In this document: piece by piece, positions 44,813 to 54,040 of the stretch
Layout of the letters: the number at the start of each line of letters is the position of its first letter
Numbering within the stretch: the first letter of the stretch is position 1
IMG/VR virus record: IMGVR_UViG_3300033273_000282
Span: 124,001-188,000 of that record
Source: a virus
Direction: 5' to 3' (one strand)
Length of the DNA: 64,000 nt
Made by a program: the position numbers and the translations under genes
Notes under the pieces: model-generated
Databases searched by the model: none
What the model saw: the letters and a program-made list of their open reading frames with translations, nothing else
Told to the model about the DNA's origin: nothing

Positions 44813-47800
44813 ATGGCAACCCTATTAGTTAAGGTCGCAGACTCATTTGACGTTAACGATGTAAAGGATACTCTCCTTAGTCAGCATGATTATTTAGAGT
44901 TTGTAAAGACACTTAGATCATTCCGTACCATCAGATTCAGCGTGGCAGACGAGAATGCTACTGCCGAGAATTTAGAAAGCGTACGTCTAACCGAGGGTCT
45001 CCAAGGAGCCACCTGGGACAGAGAGTTTCGTGTCACCGATTATGATGACGGTGGCGAAGTATTGAATGTAGAGTATGTAGGTGATGAAGTTGAAGAAACT
45101 GATGCTCAACTTCAAGACACCAAGAATACCAGAATTCTTTCTACTGGTTCTGGTGGTACTATCTACGTTCGTGTTCAGAACTTTCCTGCTGGTCCAAGAT
45201 ATACATTCTCAACTATCAGCGGTGGTCCTTTCAGCAGGATCAGTACCTTTACTGGCTTCCTCCAAGGCGGTACATATACTTTTGACCAGTCAGACTCCTC
45301 AAACGCAGGTCATCCTCTTAGACTCTCTATTACTCCAGACGGCACTTGGACTGCTGGTGGCGTTATTTACTCTACGGGTGTAACTGCTGCTGGTACTCCT
45401 GGACAGTCTGGTGCGTACACTAGAATTGTAATTAGTTCTAGTACACCTTCTGTTCTCTATTGGTATAACACCAACTCTTCCAACTACGGCAACTATAACG
45501 ATAGTCCTGCTCGTTTTGGTAAGTTATGTGTTCATGACTTTTGGCATCTTGACAGAATTACAAAACAGAATCGTTCTTACATGAACGGTGTCTACAATAG
45601 CCCAGAGGAAGGCGACGGATGCGACCTCTACGTTATTGATACTGGTGTTCGTGGTTCTTCTAGACCCACTGGTAACAACGCTGCGCTCCACCCAGAACTG
45701 TATGATCCCGACAACATCACCGACCTGAACGGTACTTCGGAGCAACAGTCTTATCGTGTATATGAAGTAACTGGATTCCAATCTGGTTATACCGTTGGTG
45801 GTAGTGCTAACTCTAACGAAGATGACCAGGGTCATGGTACCAACTGTGCTATCTGTGCCGCTGGTATTAAAGCAGGTGTGGCTCGAAAGACAAAGATCTA
45901 TGCCCTGAAGGCTTTCAACAGCGGTGGTAGTGGATCTCTTTCCGACATCATTGATGCTTATCAGGCAGTCCTTGATCACAACGATTCAGGTCACCCCAAC
46001 TACAAGGGCAACACAAGACCTGCTGTCATCAACGCTTCCTTTGGTCCCACAACTCCAAGCGGCGCTTTCCCTTACGTTGAGATTAACGAGAGCGGACAAG
46101 ATGCTGGCTTCGATCTGGAACTCTATGACGAAGTTGAAAAAATAATCGTTGATAATAACATTATCCTTGTCAGATCTGCTGGTAATGGATTTATCGACGC
46201 CTCTTCTAACTTCGCTGGTCCTCTCCAGACAAGATATGTTGCTGGCGCTAGATCCTCTGGTTTCTCTGACAATGATGTAAACTATCAGGACGTTAATATC
46301 AAGAGCATCGCGGTTGGTGCTTCTGATTACAACGACCGTTGGGCAGACTTCTCCAACTATGGTTCTGGTACAACCACAGTTGCTCCTGGTGCTCACCTAA
46401 CAATCCCAAGATACGACTGGACCGCTAACACTCCATACACCAGCACTGGTAACTATGGAAATATCAGTGGTACTTCGTTCTCTAGTCCCATCGTTGCTGG
46501 CATCATGTGTCAGTGGGTAACCTCTAATAACTATACTCTGGGAACTAGTGATGTACCTGGACTGGCTAAAACGTTCATCCGTACATCAGGTCCTGTTAGT
46601 GACATTTCCGCCGTTAGCAGTTCGGCATATCCAATCAACACTGCTACTGAATACAAACTACCATCTGATCCATTTGCTACAACGGCATCTAGCACTGCGC
46701 TGAAGATTTCTTTCCCACCAGCACAGTCTTCGGTATTCCTCAACAACATTAACAAGTATATCCAGTTCAGAGTTGGCGCTTCTTCTCTGACTGTTGGTGG
46801 TGTTAATATCAAGGATGAATCCTATCAGTGGCACCAGATTACAGCACAGGATCCTGTAAACAATACGATCACCATCACCCTTCAGAACGCTGCTACTGGC
46901 ACAGCGTCTGGTGGTGGATCAAATAATTTCATGTGTATCATTTCGGATACCCATGAATTTACCGATGGACCTGAGTTCAGCAATGTTACTCTCTATGCTG
47001 AACTTGATTCCGAGGAGGCTACTCATAGTGGTAGAGCCATCAACAACATCCCCGTACACACAGGGGTTGACTTTGATGCGTCTAGCACTAATGACGTGAT
47101 CTCCAAAGTAATGGGTATGTTCAACCCATTCATTCCTAAAACAATCTCTTGGTATACTAGCGCGGGAGATCTTACTAGCGGTCAAGGATATGACAACGGA
47201 GATTCCGTCAACGTACAACTTGGCATCCAAACTATTGTTTCATATGCTAGTGAGCCATTTACTGCTAGAGAATATAGTCTGACTGGTGATGACATCAGCA
47301 GCACTGGATTGACATTCAGCACTAGCTCTGGTGTTCTCTCTGGTACAGTAACTTCTAGTTATCAGGATCTCACATTCAATATCACAGTCACCGAAGTAAA
47401 GAGCGGTGAGTCTCGTAGTTATTCCTTCCAGACAAACGGAACGGGTGTTCTTGTATTCGTTACATCTCAGCCCGTTGACCAAGTTATAGAAGCTGGTGCT
47501 GGGACTAACGCTACGTTCGGTCCCCTTGGAGGATACTCTTCTGATGGTTCTACTGTTACTTATCAGTGGCAGATTTCCACAGACAATGGAAGCAACTGGT
47601 CCAACATCAGTGCGTTGGCTGGACACTCTGGAGAAACTACCGAAACTCTGACTGTTGATGATGATTTCGCATTCAACGGTTATCAATATCGTTGTATTCT
47701 AGACTCCAACACTGCGGTACAGACAACAACAACTAATGTTGCTAACCTAAGTCTGTACAGAGTTATCACAGTATCGACAGACCCACAACCACAAAGCGTT

Positions 47801-49954
47801 GTGGCTCCTGCTGCTGCTACCTTTACTATCGTGGCAGCGACTGCTGATAACGCAACTCTCGCTTATCAGTGGAAAAGATCTACCTCTCTGAACGGTACTT
47901 ACTCCGACATCGGTGGTGCTACTGCTCCCGCATATACAACACCAGCAACTACATACGCTAACGATAACAGTACATTCTTCAAGTGTAATATCACCGTTGA
48001 TGGTTCATCTTCTGTTCTATCTACAGCAGCAGAACTGACAGTCACTAGAACTATCGTTATCATCACTCAACCTGCTAACGATACTGGTTCTGTTGGTGGT
48101 ACTAGAACATTTAGCGTTGTTGCTAATACATCTGATAATGTTCCTGGTGATCTTACTTATCAATGGCAGTTGTCCATTGATGATGGATCTAACTGGTCTA
48201 ACATTACTGGTGCTACATCTGACAGTTATACAACTGGAACACTCACGGCTTCCGATGATGACTATCGTTTCAGAGTTCTGATTGCTGCTGCTGGTGCCCC
48301 AACAGTAACTTCCGATGCTGCGATCCTTCAGGTTGAAACTGTATCGATTGCGATCACACTCAACCCAACCCCACAAACAGTTAACGAGGGGCAGACTGCT
48401 ACGTTCACCGCTGATGGTAACGCAGTCAACAATAGCATCAATGCTCTGGTAAGTTCTTCGTTTGGTATTAGTCAATGGGATTCTCCTGCTGGCGGTGGTA
48501 ACCAATTTGAAGATCCAGAACAGCAGTTGCTCTGGGATAAGACCTGGGCTAAGATTGCTTCCGATCATACTCCATCTGTTACTTTCCAATGGCAAAGAAC
48601 TGACGATCAAGGAGTCAACTGGAGTGACATCAATGGAGCAACATCAAATAGTTACACTACACCTAATCTGACATACGCTGATGATCATGATGATCGTTAT
48701 CGTTGTAAGATTGATGCCGTAGGCGCAGAAGCTCCTGCCTTTACAAGTGCTGCTCTGCTGACTGTCTTCAGAACACACTCTGTACAAACTGAGCCATCCA
48801 ACCAGACTGGCAATGAAGGAGGCACGGCAACCTTTACCGTTGTCGGACAAACATCCAGTGGAACACAGACTTTCCAATGGCAGAGATCTGATGACACAGT
48901 TAACTATAGTGACATCCCAGGTGCTACAAGTTCGTCCTACACCACGCCAAATCTGGTGTTCGCTAATGACAACGAATCTAGATATCGTTGCGTACTTTCT
49001 CTGGTCGGTTCTCAAGCGCCAGTAACTTCTACCTATGCTGTACTGACTGTTAACAGGGTCATCACAATTGATACCCAACCAACAGGTCAGGCAGTCATTG
49101 AAGGCAACAGAGCCACATTTACTATTGCTGCTTCTATCACATCTGGTACGGTTAACTACCAGTGGCAGATTTCCACAGACAATGGTTCTAACTGGAATAA
49201 TATTTCTGGTGCTAATAGCACAAGTTATGAGACAGAGGTTCTTCCATTCCCAACTCTGAACAGAAAGTATCGTTGTGTACTTAGTAATAGTAATGCTATT
49301 ACAGTCACATCTGATGCTGCTGCTCTGACTGTTAATGAAGCGGAGTTTGTTGATCCTCCAACTAGCGTCAATGTCAATGTTGATGCTGATACTGGTTTGA
49401 CATTCAACAGACAACCAACGTTTAATGCTTCGGCTTTCAACTCACAGTATGCTGGATCTACTCATGCTGCTAGCTTCTGGCAGATCAAGAGAGTTGCTGA
49501 CAACGTTATCATCTATGATACTTCATCAGTTACTGTTCCTGATCTTTCCCAGGGTGATCCTGTCAACCTGACATCCTTTACAGTACCAGTCGCAGTTCTG
49601 GACTTTGATACTTTGTATCAAGTTGCTGTTAAATATAAGGATAACGCAGGACTGACTTCTCCTTACTCTATCCCAATTCAGTTCCAAACTCCTAAGGTAG
49701 ATCAACCAGAGATTCAAACTATTACTCCAGCGTTCAACCCAACTATCAACGTTATTACTCCTGCGATTAAAACTGGGTATCAGCATGTAACTTCTGATTG
49801 GCAGTTCTCTCAGTCCGATCAGTTCATTGACATTATTCACCAGTCTCTCGGTAACTCTACTAACCTTCTGTCTTATACTCTGCCAGGAGACGTAGTTGTA
49901 CTGCCACTGACAACATATTATGTTCGTGTTCGCTTCAATGTAGATGTAGTGTAA
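44813..49954 (+). CDS. Virion subtilisin-like protease with Ig-like repeats
   Basis: A 1713-residue protein. After about 110 N-terminal residues, a cupredoxin-like domain (about 112-240) lacks three of the four copper ligands. A subtilase (S8) domain follows with a complete triad: D276 in YVIDTGVRG, H341 in GHGTNCA and S555 in GTSFSSPIVAG, plus the oxyanion Asn458 in SAGNG. About six Ig-like repeats follow between 47445 and 49350, each with a YQWQ or FQWQ strand and a YRC strand. Two fibronectin-like C-terminal domains follow. It lies directly before gp13, where T4 has wac, so it is probably a neck or whisker-position virion protein. It could process virion proteins or degrade host surface proteins. 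The active site looks intact. Confidence 0.85.
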   Translation: MATLLVKVADSFDVNDVKDTLLSQHDYLEFVKTLRSFRTIRFSVADENATAENLESVRLTEGLQGATWDREFRVTDYDDGGEVLNVEYVGDEVEETDAQLQDTKNTRILSTGSGGTIYVRVQNFPAGPRYTFSTISGGPFSRISTFTGFLQGGTYTFDQSDSSNAGHPLRLSITPDGTWTAGGVIYSTGVTAAGTPGQSGAYTRIVISSSTPSVLYWYNTNSSNYGNYNDSPARFGKLCVHDFWHLDRITKQNRSYMNGVYNSPEEGDGCDLYVIDTGVRGSSRPTGNNAALHPELYDPDNITDLNGTSEQQSYRVYEVTGFQSGYTVGGSANSNEDDQGHGTNCAICAAGIKAGVARKTKIYALKAFNSGGSGSLSDIIDAYQAVLDHNDSGHPNYKGNTRPAVINASFGPTTPSGAFPYVEINESGQDAGFDLELYDEVEKIIVDNNIILVRSAGNGFIDASSNFAGPLQTRYVAGARSSGFSDNDVNYQDVNIKSIAVGASDYNDRWADFSNYGSGTTTVAPGAHLTIPRYDWTANTPYTSTGNYGNISGTSFSSPIVAGIMCQWVTSNNYTLGTSDVPGLAKTFIRTSGPVSDISAVSSSAYPINTATEYKLPSDPFATTASSTALKISFPPAQSSVFLNNINKYIQFRVGASSLTVGGVNIKDESYQWHQITAQDPVNNTITITLQNAATGTASGGGSNNFMCIISDTHEFTDGPEFSNVTLYAELDSEEATHSGRAINNIPVHTGVDFDASSTNDVISKVMGMFNPFIPKTISWYTSAGDLTSGQGYDNGDSVNVQLGIQTIVSYASEPFTAREYSLTGDDISSTGLTFSTSSGVLSGTVTSSYQDLTFNITVTEVKSGESRSYSFQTNGTGVLVFVTSQPVDQVIEAGAGTNATFGPLGGYSSDGSTVTYQWQISTDNGSNWSNISALAGHSGETTETLTVDDDFAFNGYQYRCILDSNTAVQTTTTNVANLSLYRVITVSTDPQPQSVVAPAAATFTIVAATADNATLAYQWKRSTSLNGTYSDIGGATAPAYTTPATTYANDNSTFFKCNITVDGSSSVLSTAAELTVTRTIVIITQPANDTGSVGGTRTFSVVANTSDNVPGDLTYQWQLSIDDGSNWSNITGATSDSYTTGTLTASDDDYRFRVLIAAAGAPTVTSDAAILQVETVSIAITLNPTPQTVNEGQTATFTADGNAVNNSINALVSSSFGISQWDSPAGGGNQFEDPEQQLLWDKTWAKIASDHTPSVTFQWQRTDDQGVNWSDINGATSNSYTTPNLTYADDHDDRYRCKIDAVGAEAPAFTSAALLTVFRTHSVQTEPSNQTGNEGGTATFTVVGQTSSGTQTFQWQRSDDTVNYSDIPGATSSSYTTPNLVFANDNESRYRCVLSLVGSQAPVTSTYAVLTVNRVITIDTQPTGQAVIEGNRATFTIAASITSGTVNYQWQISTDNGSNWNNISGANSTSYETEVLPFPTLNRKYRCVLSNSNAITVTSDAAALTVNEAEFVDPPTSVNVNVDADTGLTFNRQPTFNASAFNSQYAGSTHAASFWQIKRVADNVIIYDTSSVTVPDLSQGDPVNLTSFTVPVAVLDFDTLYQVAVKYKDNAGLTSPYSIPIQFQTPKVDQPEIQTITPAFNPTINVITPAIKTGYQHVTSDWQFSQSDQFIDIIHQSLGNSTNLLSYTLPGDVVVLPLTTYYVRVRFNVDVV

Positions 49955-50764
49955 ATGGCTAAACCAGGAACCAGACAACAACTTATCGATTATGCTCTGA
50001 GAAAACTGGGTGCCCCAGTTCTGGAGATTAACGTCGATGACGATCAGATCGATGATCTGGTGGATGATGCTATCCAGATGTACAACGAAAGAATGTACGA
50101 TGGATATATCAAAACCTATCTGAAGTATCAATTCGATCAGGCAACTATTGATGCCATGAAAACCAACAGCACCACAACGGTGACTCAAGTTGGTGGTAAG
50201 GCAACTGACTTCTTAGAAGCCAATAACTATATTACAGTTCCCGATTACGTTACCAGCGTCATCAAAATCTTTGACTTTACGTCGAAGAATACTACAAACC
50301 TTTTTGATGTCCGCTATCAGTGGAGACTCAATGATCTGTGGGATCTTACACAGACTGAGATCTTGACCTATGAGATGGTCAACCGTAGATTGGAAGATAT
50401 CTACTTCCTGCTGGAAGGGCAAAAACAAGTTAGATTTGACATGAGAGGTCAACGTCTATTCATGGATATTGACTTCCAAGAGGATGTGGCAGCAGGAGAT
50501 CACTTGGTCTTTGAATGCTACAGAGCTCTGGACCCAGCAGATCATGCTGGTATCTTTAACGATCTCTGGCTCAAGAGATATGTCACTGCTCTGATTAAGA
50601 GGCAGTGGGGTCAGAACCTGATCAAGTTCCAAGGTGCTCAACTCCCTGGTGGTATCACTCTGAATGGGAGAGAATTGTTTGATGATGGGAACAATGAGGT
50701 GAACAAACTAGAAGATGAAATGCTCAGTCGTTATGAAATGCCACCCCTGGATATGATCGGATGA
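49955..50764 (+). CDS. 13: Neck protein gp13
   Basis: 269 residues, of the T4 gp13 family (309 residues in T4), which joins the head portal to the tail. The start RQQLIDYALRKLGAPVLEIN and the pattern EINVDDDQIDDLVDDAIQMY are the family signature. The segment YRALDPADHAGIFNDLWLKR and the C-terminal GITLNGRELFDDG also match. The gene follows the protease without a gap and its stop overlaps the gp14 start. Confidence 0.92.
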   Translation: MAKPGTRQQLIDYALRKLGAPVLEINVDDDQIDDLVDDAIQMYNERMYDGYIKTYLKYQFDQATIDAMKTNSTTTVTQVGGKATDFLEANNYITVPDYVTSVIKIFDFTSKNTTNLFDVRYQWRLNDLWDLTQTEILTYEMVNRRLEDIYFLLEGQKQVRFDMRGQRLFMDIDFQEDVAAGDHLVFECYRALDPADHAGIFNDLWLKRYVTALIKRQWGQNLIKFQGAQLPGGITLNGRELFDDGNNEVNKLEDEMLSRYEMPPLDMIG

Positions 50765-52092
50765 GAAACGTTTTCTTCACTCACGGAACTCGTAACGAAC
50801 AGTTTCTCCAACAAGGACTGGTCGAAGAGTACATCAAAATGTTTGGGATGGATATACTTTACATCCCAAGACAACTTACTCAAAAAGATGGCGTCTTTAA
50901 TGAAGAGGTGTCATCTGAGTTTGATGACTCGTATCTTATCGAGGCTTACTTGGAGAACGCCGAAGGCTTCCAAGGTGGTGGAGATCTGTTGACTAAATTT
51001 GGGATCAGGCAGAACGATGAGATAACAATGGTTATTTCTCAGCAAAGATTCTCTGATCTTATCTCTCAGTTCCTTCTTCTGGATACTGATGTAGAACTTG
51101 GGGAGAGACCACAGGAAGGAGATCTTATTTACTTCCCACTGGCAGGCAACTATTTTGAGATCAAGTTTGTAGAACACGAAGAGCCATTCTACCAACTTGG
51201 CAAGAACTATACTTACAAACTTAAGTGCGAACTGTTCGAGTACAGCGACGAGCAGGGAGACATCTTCATTGGAGACGAAGATCTCGTCGATACTGGATAC
51301 ACTATCAAATACTACTACCTTACTTCTCAAGGTGTCAGTGCTATTGGTGTACCAACACTTCTTAATGGAGGAATCTCTTCGCCAGTTCTCACTGAAGAAG
51401 GTAAGAACTATAACTACACTCCAACTGTCACAGTGAATGGTGATGGCACTGGAGCCACAGTTCGTGCTGATATGATTACAGTTTCCGTTCAGGGTTCCAC
51501 ACCACTGAAGGATGCTGTACTGAAACCAACTGTGGTACAAGGTAAACTTACCAAGTTGGAAATTGTAGATGGTGGCGAAGGATATGATGCTGCTAGATCT
51601 AGTATCGCATTCTCAACCCCACCTTTCGGTGGACTTACACCCGTCGCCAAACCAACGTTTGATACCAATGGTAAACTGGTCAATGTTGAAATTACAAACC
51701 AAGGTAAGGGTTATACTTCTGTATCCAAACTGGTAGTAGAGAATCCTGGCACTGGATACACCACAGCATCACTCGCTATCCAACCAGTATCTCCTGGACT
51801 TACTGGTCAATTCAAGATTGGTGAAAGTGTCACTGGTGGTAGCACTGGCAACCAAGCAGTTCTCGCAGATTGGGATTCTAAGGAAGGTTGGCTTAAACTC
51901 AAAGCACCTACTGGAGACTTTAGAATCGATGAAACACTCATGGGTTCTACCTCTGGTGCTCAGATTGTAATCAACTCCTTTGATCCAATCGATTCTACAG
52001 ATGATAAATATTATGATAATGTTGAGTTTGAACTTGAAGCAGACGACATTTTAGACTTTACTGAGTCTAACCCATTCGGCATAGCAACATAA
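50761..52092 (+). CDS. 14: Neck protein gp14 with YDG-repeat insertion
   Basis: 443 residues against 256 in T4 gp14. The N-terminal 190 residues (EQFLQQGLVEEYIKMFGMDI, then YIPR, and YELGKNYTYKL-like strands) and the C-terminus (YYDNVEFELEADDILDFTES, then NPFG) are gp14. Between them, residues about 194-410, lie repeats of the fibre type (VDGGEGYDAA, NQGKGYTSV, NPGTGYTTA) and a GE-x-V-x-GG-x-TGNQA module. The insertion accounts for the extra length. It overlaps gp13 by 4 bases and is 1 base from gp15. Confidence 0.92.
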   Translation: MRNVFFTHGTRNEQFLQQGLVEEYIKMFGMDILYIPRQLTQKDGVFNEEVSSEFDDSYLIEAYLENAEGFQGGGDLLTKFGIRQNDEITMVISQQRFSDLISQFLLLDTDVELGERPQEGDLIYFPLAGNYFEIKFVEHEEPFYQLGKNYTYKLKCELFEYSDEQGDIFIGDEDLVDTGYTIKYYYLTSQGVSAIGVPTLLNGGISSPVLTEEGKNYNYTPTVTVNGDGTGATVRADMITVSVQGSTPLKDAVLKPTVVQGKLTKLEIVDGGEGYDAARSSIAFSTPPFGGLTPVAKPTFDTNGKLVNVEITNQGKGYTSVSKLVVENPGTGYTTASLAIQPVSPGLTGQFKIGESVTGGSTGNQAVLADWDSKEGWLKLKAPTGDFRIDETLMGSTSGAQIVINSFDPIDSTDDKYYDNVEFELEADDILDFTESNPFGIAT

Positions 52093-52093
52093 G

Positions 52094-53101
52094 ATGTTAA
52101 ACACTGGATACACTTATAACAAGATCATCCGTAAGTGCGTTATCGCTTTCGGTACGATGTTCAATAATATCGAGGTTCGCAAAGAAAACCCCGATGGATC
52201 AACGTACCAGAAAATGAAAGTGCCTCTGGCTTATGGACCTAAGCAGAAGTTTCTTGCCAGAATTGAACAGCAGCCAGATCTTAACAAGAAAGTTTCCATC
52301 ACTCTGCCACGCATCTCCTTTGAGATTACTGGCATTAACTATGATGGCACTCGAAAGTTAAGTCCGATCACCTTAAACCTTAAGGCGGATGGTAACAATG
52401 CGGTTAGAAAGGTATACACCCCAGTACCATATAACATCGAGTTTAGTCTTTCTGTTTTATCCAAGACTAACGATGAGGCTCTGGAAATCATGGAGCAAAT
52501 CCTCCCATTCTTCCAACCCTCTTATAACGTTACGATCAAACTTATTGAAGACCTCAATGAGTTCCGTGATGTGCCTATCGTTCTTAATGGCATATCATAC
52601 TCTGATGAATACGAAGGTGACTTTACTCAGAGAAAACTTACAACGATTGACTTCACGTTTTCGATGAAGACATATCTGTTTGGTCCTTCTCAGACTGGCG
52701 CACCCATTAAGAAAGCTTCTGTGGATCTCAAGATGGGAACCAACAGAGAGTTGGCACCACGCAGAGTTACCTATCAAGTTACTCCTGCCGCAATCAGAGA
52801 TGGAGATCTCGACGGCACTTCTACTCTCATGGCTGATCTTACTAAGACAGCAACCACAATTGAAGTACAAGACTCCTCTGTATTCACTATCGGTGAATTC
52901 ATCGAAGTTGACAATGAAGTGATGAAGGTTGCCACACTTGTAAATGCTACAAGCATTACAGTTGTCCGTGGTCAGAAAGGAACCAGTAAAGCACAGCATT
53001 TGGCTGGTGCTTCTATCGATCTGATCAACTCTGCTGACGACGCATTGCTTGAAGCGGGTGATGACTTTGGTTTCAATGAACTGACGAGTTTCTATGGATA
53101 A
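52094..53101 (+). CDS. 15: Tail sheath stabiliser gp15 with extra C-terminal domain
   Basis: 335 residues against 272 in T4. The core (FGTMFNNIEVRK, LPRISFEITGINYDG, YNIEFSLSVLSKTNDEALEI, then MEQILPFFQPSYNVTI) is clearly gp15, the terminator that caps the sheath and joins it to the neck. Residues 242-314 are an extra small beta domain (TTIEVQDSSVFTIGEFIEVD, then NEVMKV and VRGQKGTSKAQHLAGASI). The same domain occurs in the DUF4815 protein and in the first protein. It overlaps gp16 by 8 bases. Confidence 0.92.
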   Translation: MLNTGYTYNKIIRKCVIAFGTMFNNIEVRKENPDGSTYQKMKVPLAYGPKQKFLARIEQQPDLNKKVSITLPRISFEITGINYDGTRKLSPITLNLKADGNNAVRKVYTPVPYNIEFSLSVLSKTNDEALEIMEQILPFFQPSYNVTIKLIEDLNEFRDVPIVLNGISYSDEYEGDFTQRKLTTIDFTFSMKTYLFGPSQTGAPIKKASVDLKMGTNRELAPRRVTYQVTPAAIRDGDLDGTSTLMADLTKTATTIEVQDSSVFTIGEFIEVDNEVMKVATLVNATSITVVRGQKGTSKAQHLAGASIDLINSADDALLEAGDDFGFNELTSFYG

Positions 53102-53498
53102 GTTTGACGGGTTAGATAAGGCGTTTGAAACTGTGAGTGAACTCTCCACAGTTAGTGAACCCAAGAAACCACCTGCTCCAATTGAAAAGGATCAGGTACA
53201 AGATGATCATGAATATAGCAGAGCAAACCTTTATCAACTGATCGAAAAAGGTCAGGAAGCAATCAATGGTGCTCTAGATGTAGCAATGTCATCTGACCAT
53301 CCCAGAGCATATGAGGTGGCAGGTCAACTTATTAAGCATGTCGGTGATGTTACCGATAAGTTGATGGCTCTTCAGAAGGCAACTAAGGATGTCAAAGAAG
53401 AAAAGAAGAAGGGTCCAACCAATGTTACAAACGCACTGTTTGTTGGATCAACAGCAGACCTTCAAAAAATGTTGAAGGATGCTTCTAAAAAACAATAA
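53094..53498 (+). CDS. 16: Terminase small subunit gp16
   Basis: 134 residues (T4 gp16 has 164). The central helices RANLYQLIEKGQEAINGALD and HPRAYEVAGQLIKHVGDVTD match gp16, which forms a ring that regulates gp17 during headful packaging. The C-terminus (NVTNALFVGSTADLQKML) is also typical. The N-terminal DNA-binding part is short and Pro/Lys-rich. It overlaps gp15; unlike in T4, gp17 lies 4.4 kb downstream instead of adjacent. Confidence 0.85.
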   Translation: MDKFDGLDKAFETVSELSTVSEPKKPPAPIEKDQVQDDHEYSRANLYQLIEKGQEAINGALDVAMSSDHPRAYEVAGQLIKHVGDVTDKLMALQKATKDVKEEKKKGPTNVTNALFVGSTADLQKMLKDASKKQ

Positions 53499-53501
53499 AT
53501 A
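53494..53501 (+). promoter_or_regulatory. Late promoter AATAAATA
   Basis: AATAAATA overlaps the gp16 stop codon and lies 30 bases before the ATG at 53524. It probably drives the small genes and perhaps the fibre and gp17. Confidence 0.6.
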
Positions 53502-53523
53502 GAAAGAAGGTATTAGTAGTCCA

Positions 53524-53784
53524 ATGATTGTAAAACCACTGTCAGTCGCTGAAGACATTCAGGCAGCTGCTAGTGTCAACGCTACTATTCTTGCTGCTCC
53601 TCTGGTGCTGTGTACGAATAGTTCCGCCACAGCAGCTGCTGCGGTGACCGTTGTTGCCACTGGCTTTGTTGCTTACATTCCACCAGCGAGTTCGCTAGTT
53701 ATTGAAAAACCAACAGCATCTGCTTTGGATGCCACTGGCGCGGCTGCCTCCGTATGGGCAACTGCTGTAGCATATAAAAACTGA
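53524..53784 (+). CDS. Ala-rich small protein of unknown function
   Basis: 86 residues, rich in Ala, Val and Ser. It contains ATILAAPLVLCTNSSATAAA and a second hydrophobic segment VVATGFVAYIPP, ending in VWATAVAYKN. It could be a small head decoration or fibre-type protein; no family is recognised. It has its own late promoter, and its stop overlaps the next ATG. Confidence 0.65.
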   Translation: MIVKPLSVAEDIQAAASVNATILAAPLVLCTNSSATAAAAVTVVATGFVAYIPPASSLVIEKPTASALDATGAAASVWATAVAYKN

Positions 53785-54038
53785 TGGCAAATAGAATCAA
53801 CGAATACGGAAAGTATTATCTCGCTGAAGTATTATGGCGAGGTAAACCTTATCGTCTTCAGTTGTTCTTTCCCTACCTAAACAAACCACAACGAGGTGAT
53901 ATCCAGAAACAGGCAGACAAGGTTTACCCTGGATGCCGTGTTTATTCTTACTCTGAGTCAGAGTACAAGATTAAGCAAATACCTCTGTTTTTAGCGTTAG
54001 AGTCTGAGCGTGCTAATGTAGACGGGACTCTCCTCTGA
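53784..54038 (+). CDS. Small basic protein of unknown function
   Basis: 84 residues, Tyr- and Lys-rich (EYGKYYLAEVLWRGKPYRLQ, then LFFPYLNKPQRGD). It looks like a small single-domain beta protein conserved near gp16/gp17 in cyanophages, but that recollection is weak. It overlaps the previous stop by one base (TGATG) and precedes the membrane protein by two bases. Confidence 0.65.
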   Translation: MANRINEYGKYYLAEVLWRGKPYRLQLFFPYLNKPQRGDIQKQADKVYPGCRVYSYSESEYKIKQIPLFLALESERANVDGTLL

Positions 54039-54040
54039 TT

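Noticed and set aside
52003-52010. GATAAATA within the gp14 coding end as a gp15 promoter
   Set aside because: It lies 91 bases from the gp15 start, farther than any other promoter in the set, in a region whose codons (DDKYYDNVEF) are conserved in gp14 proteins.
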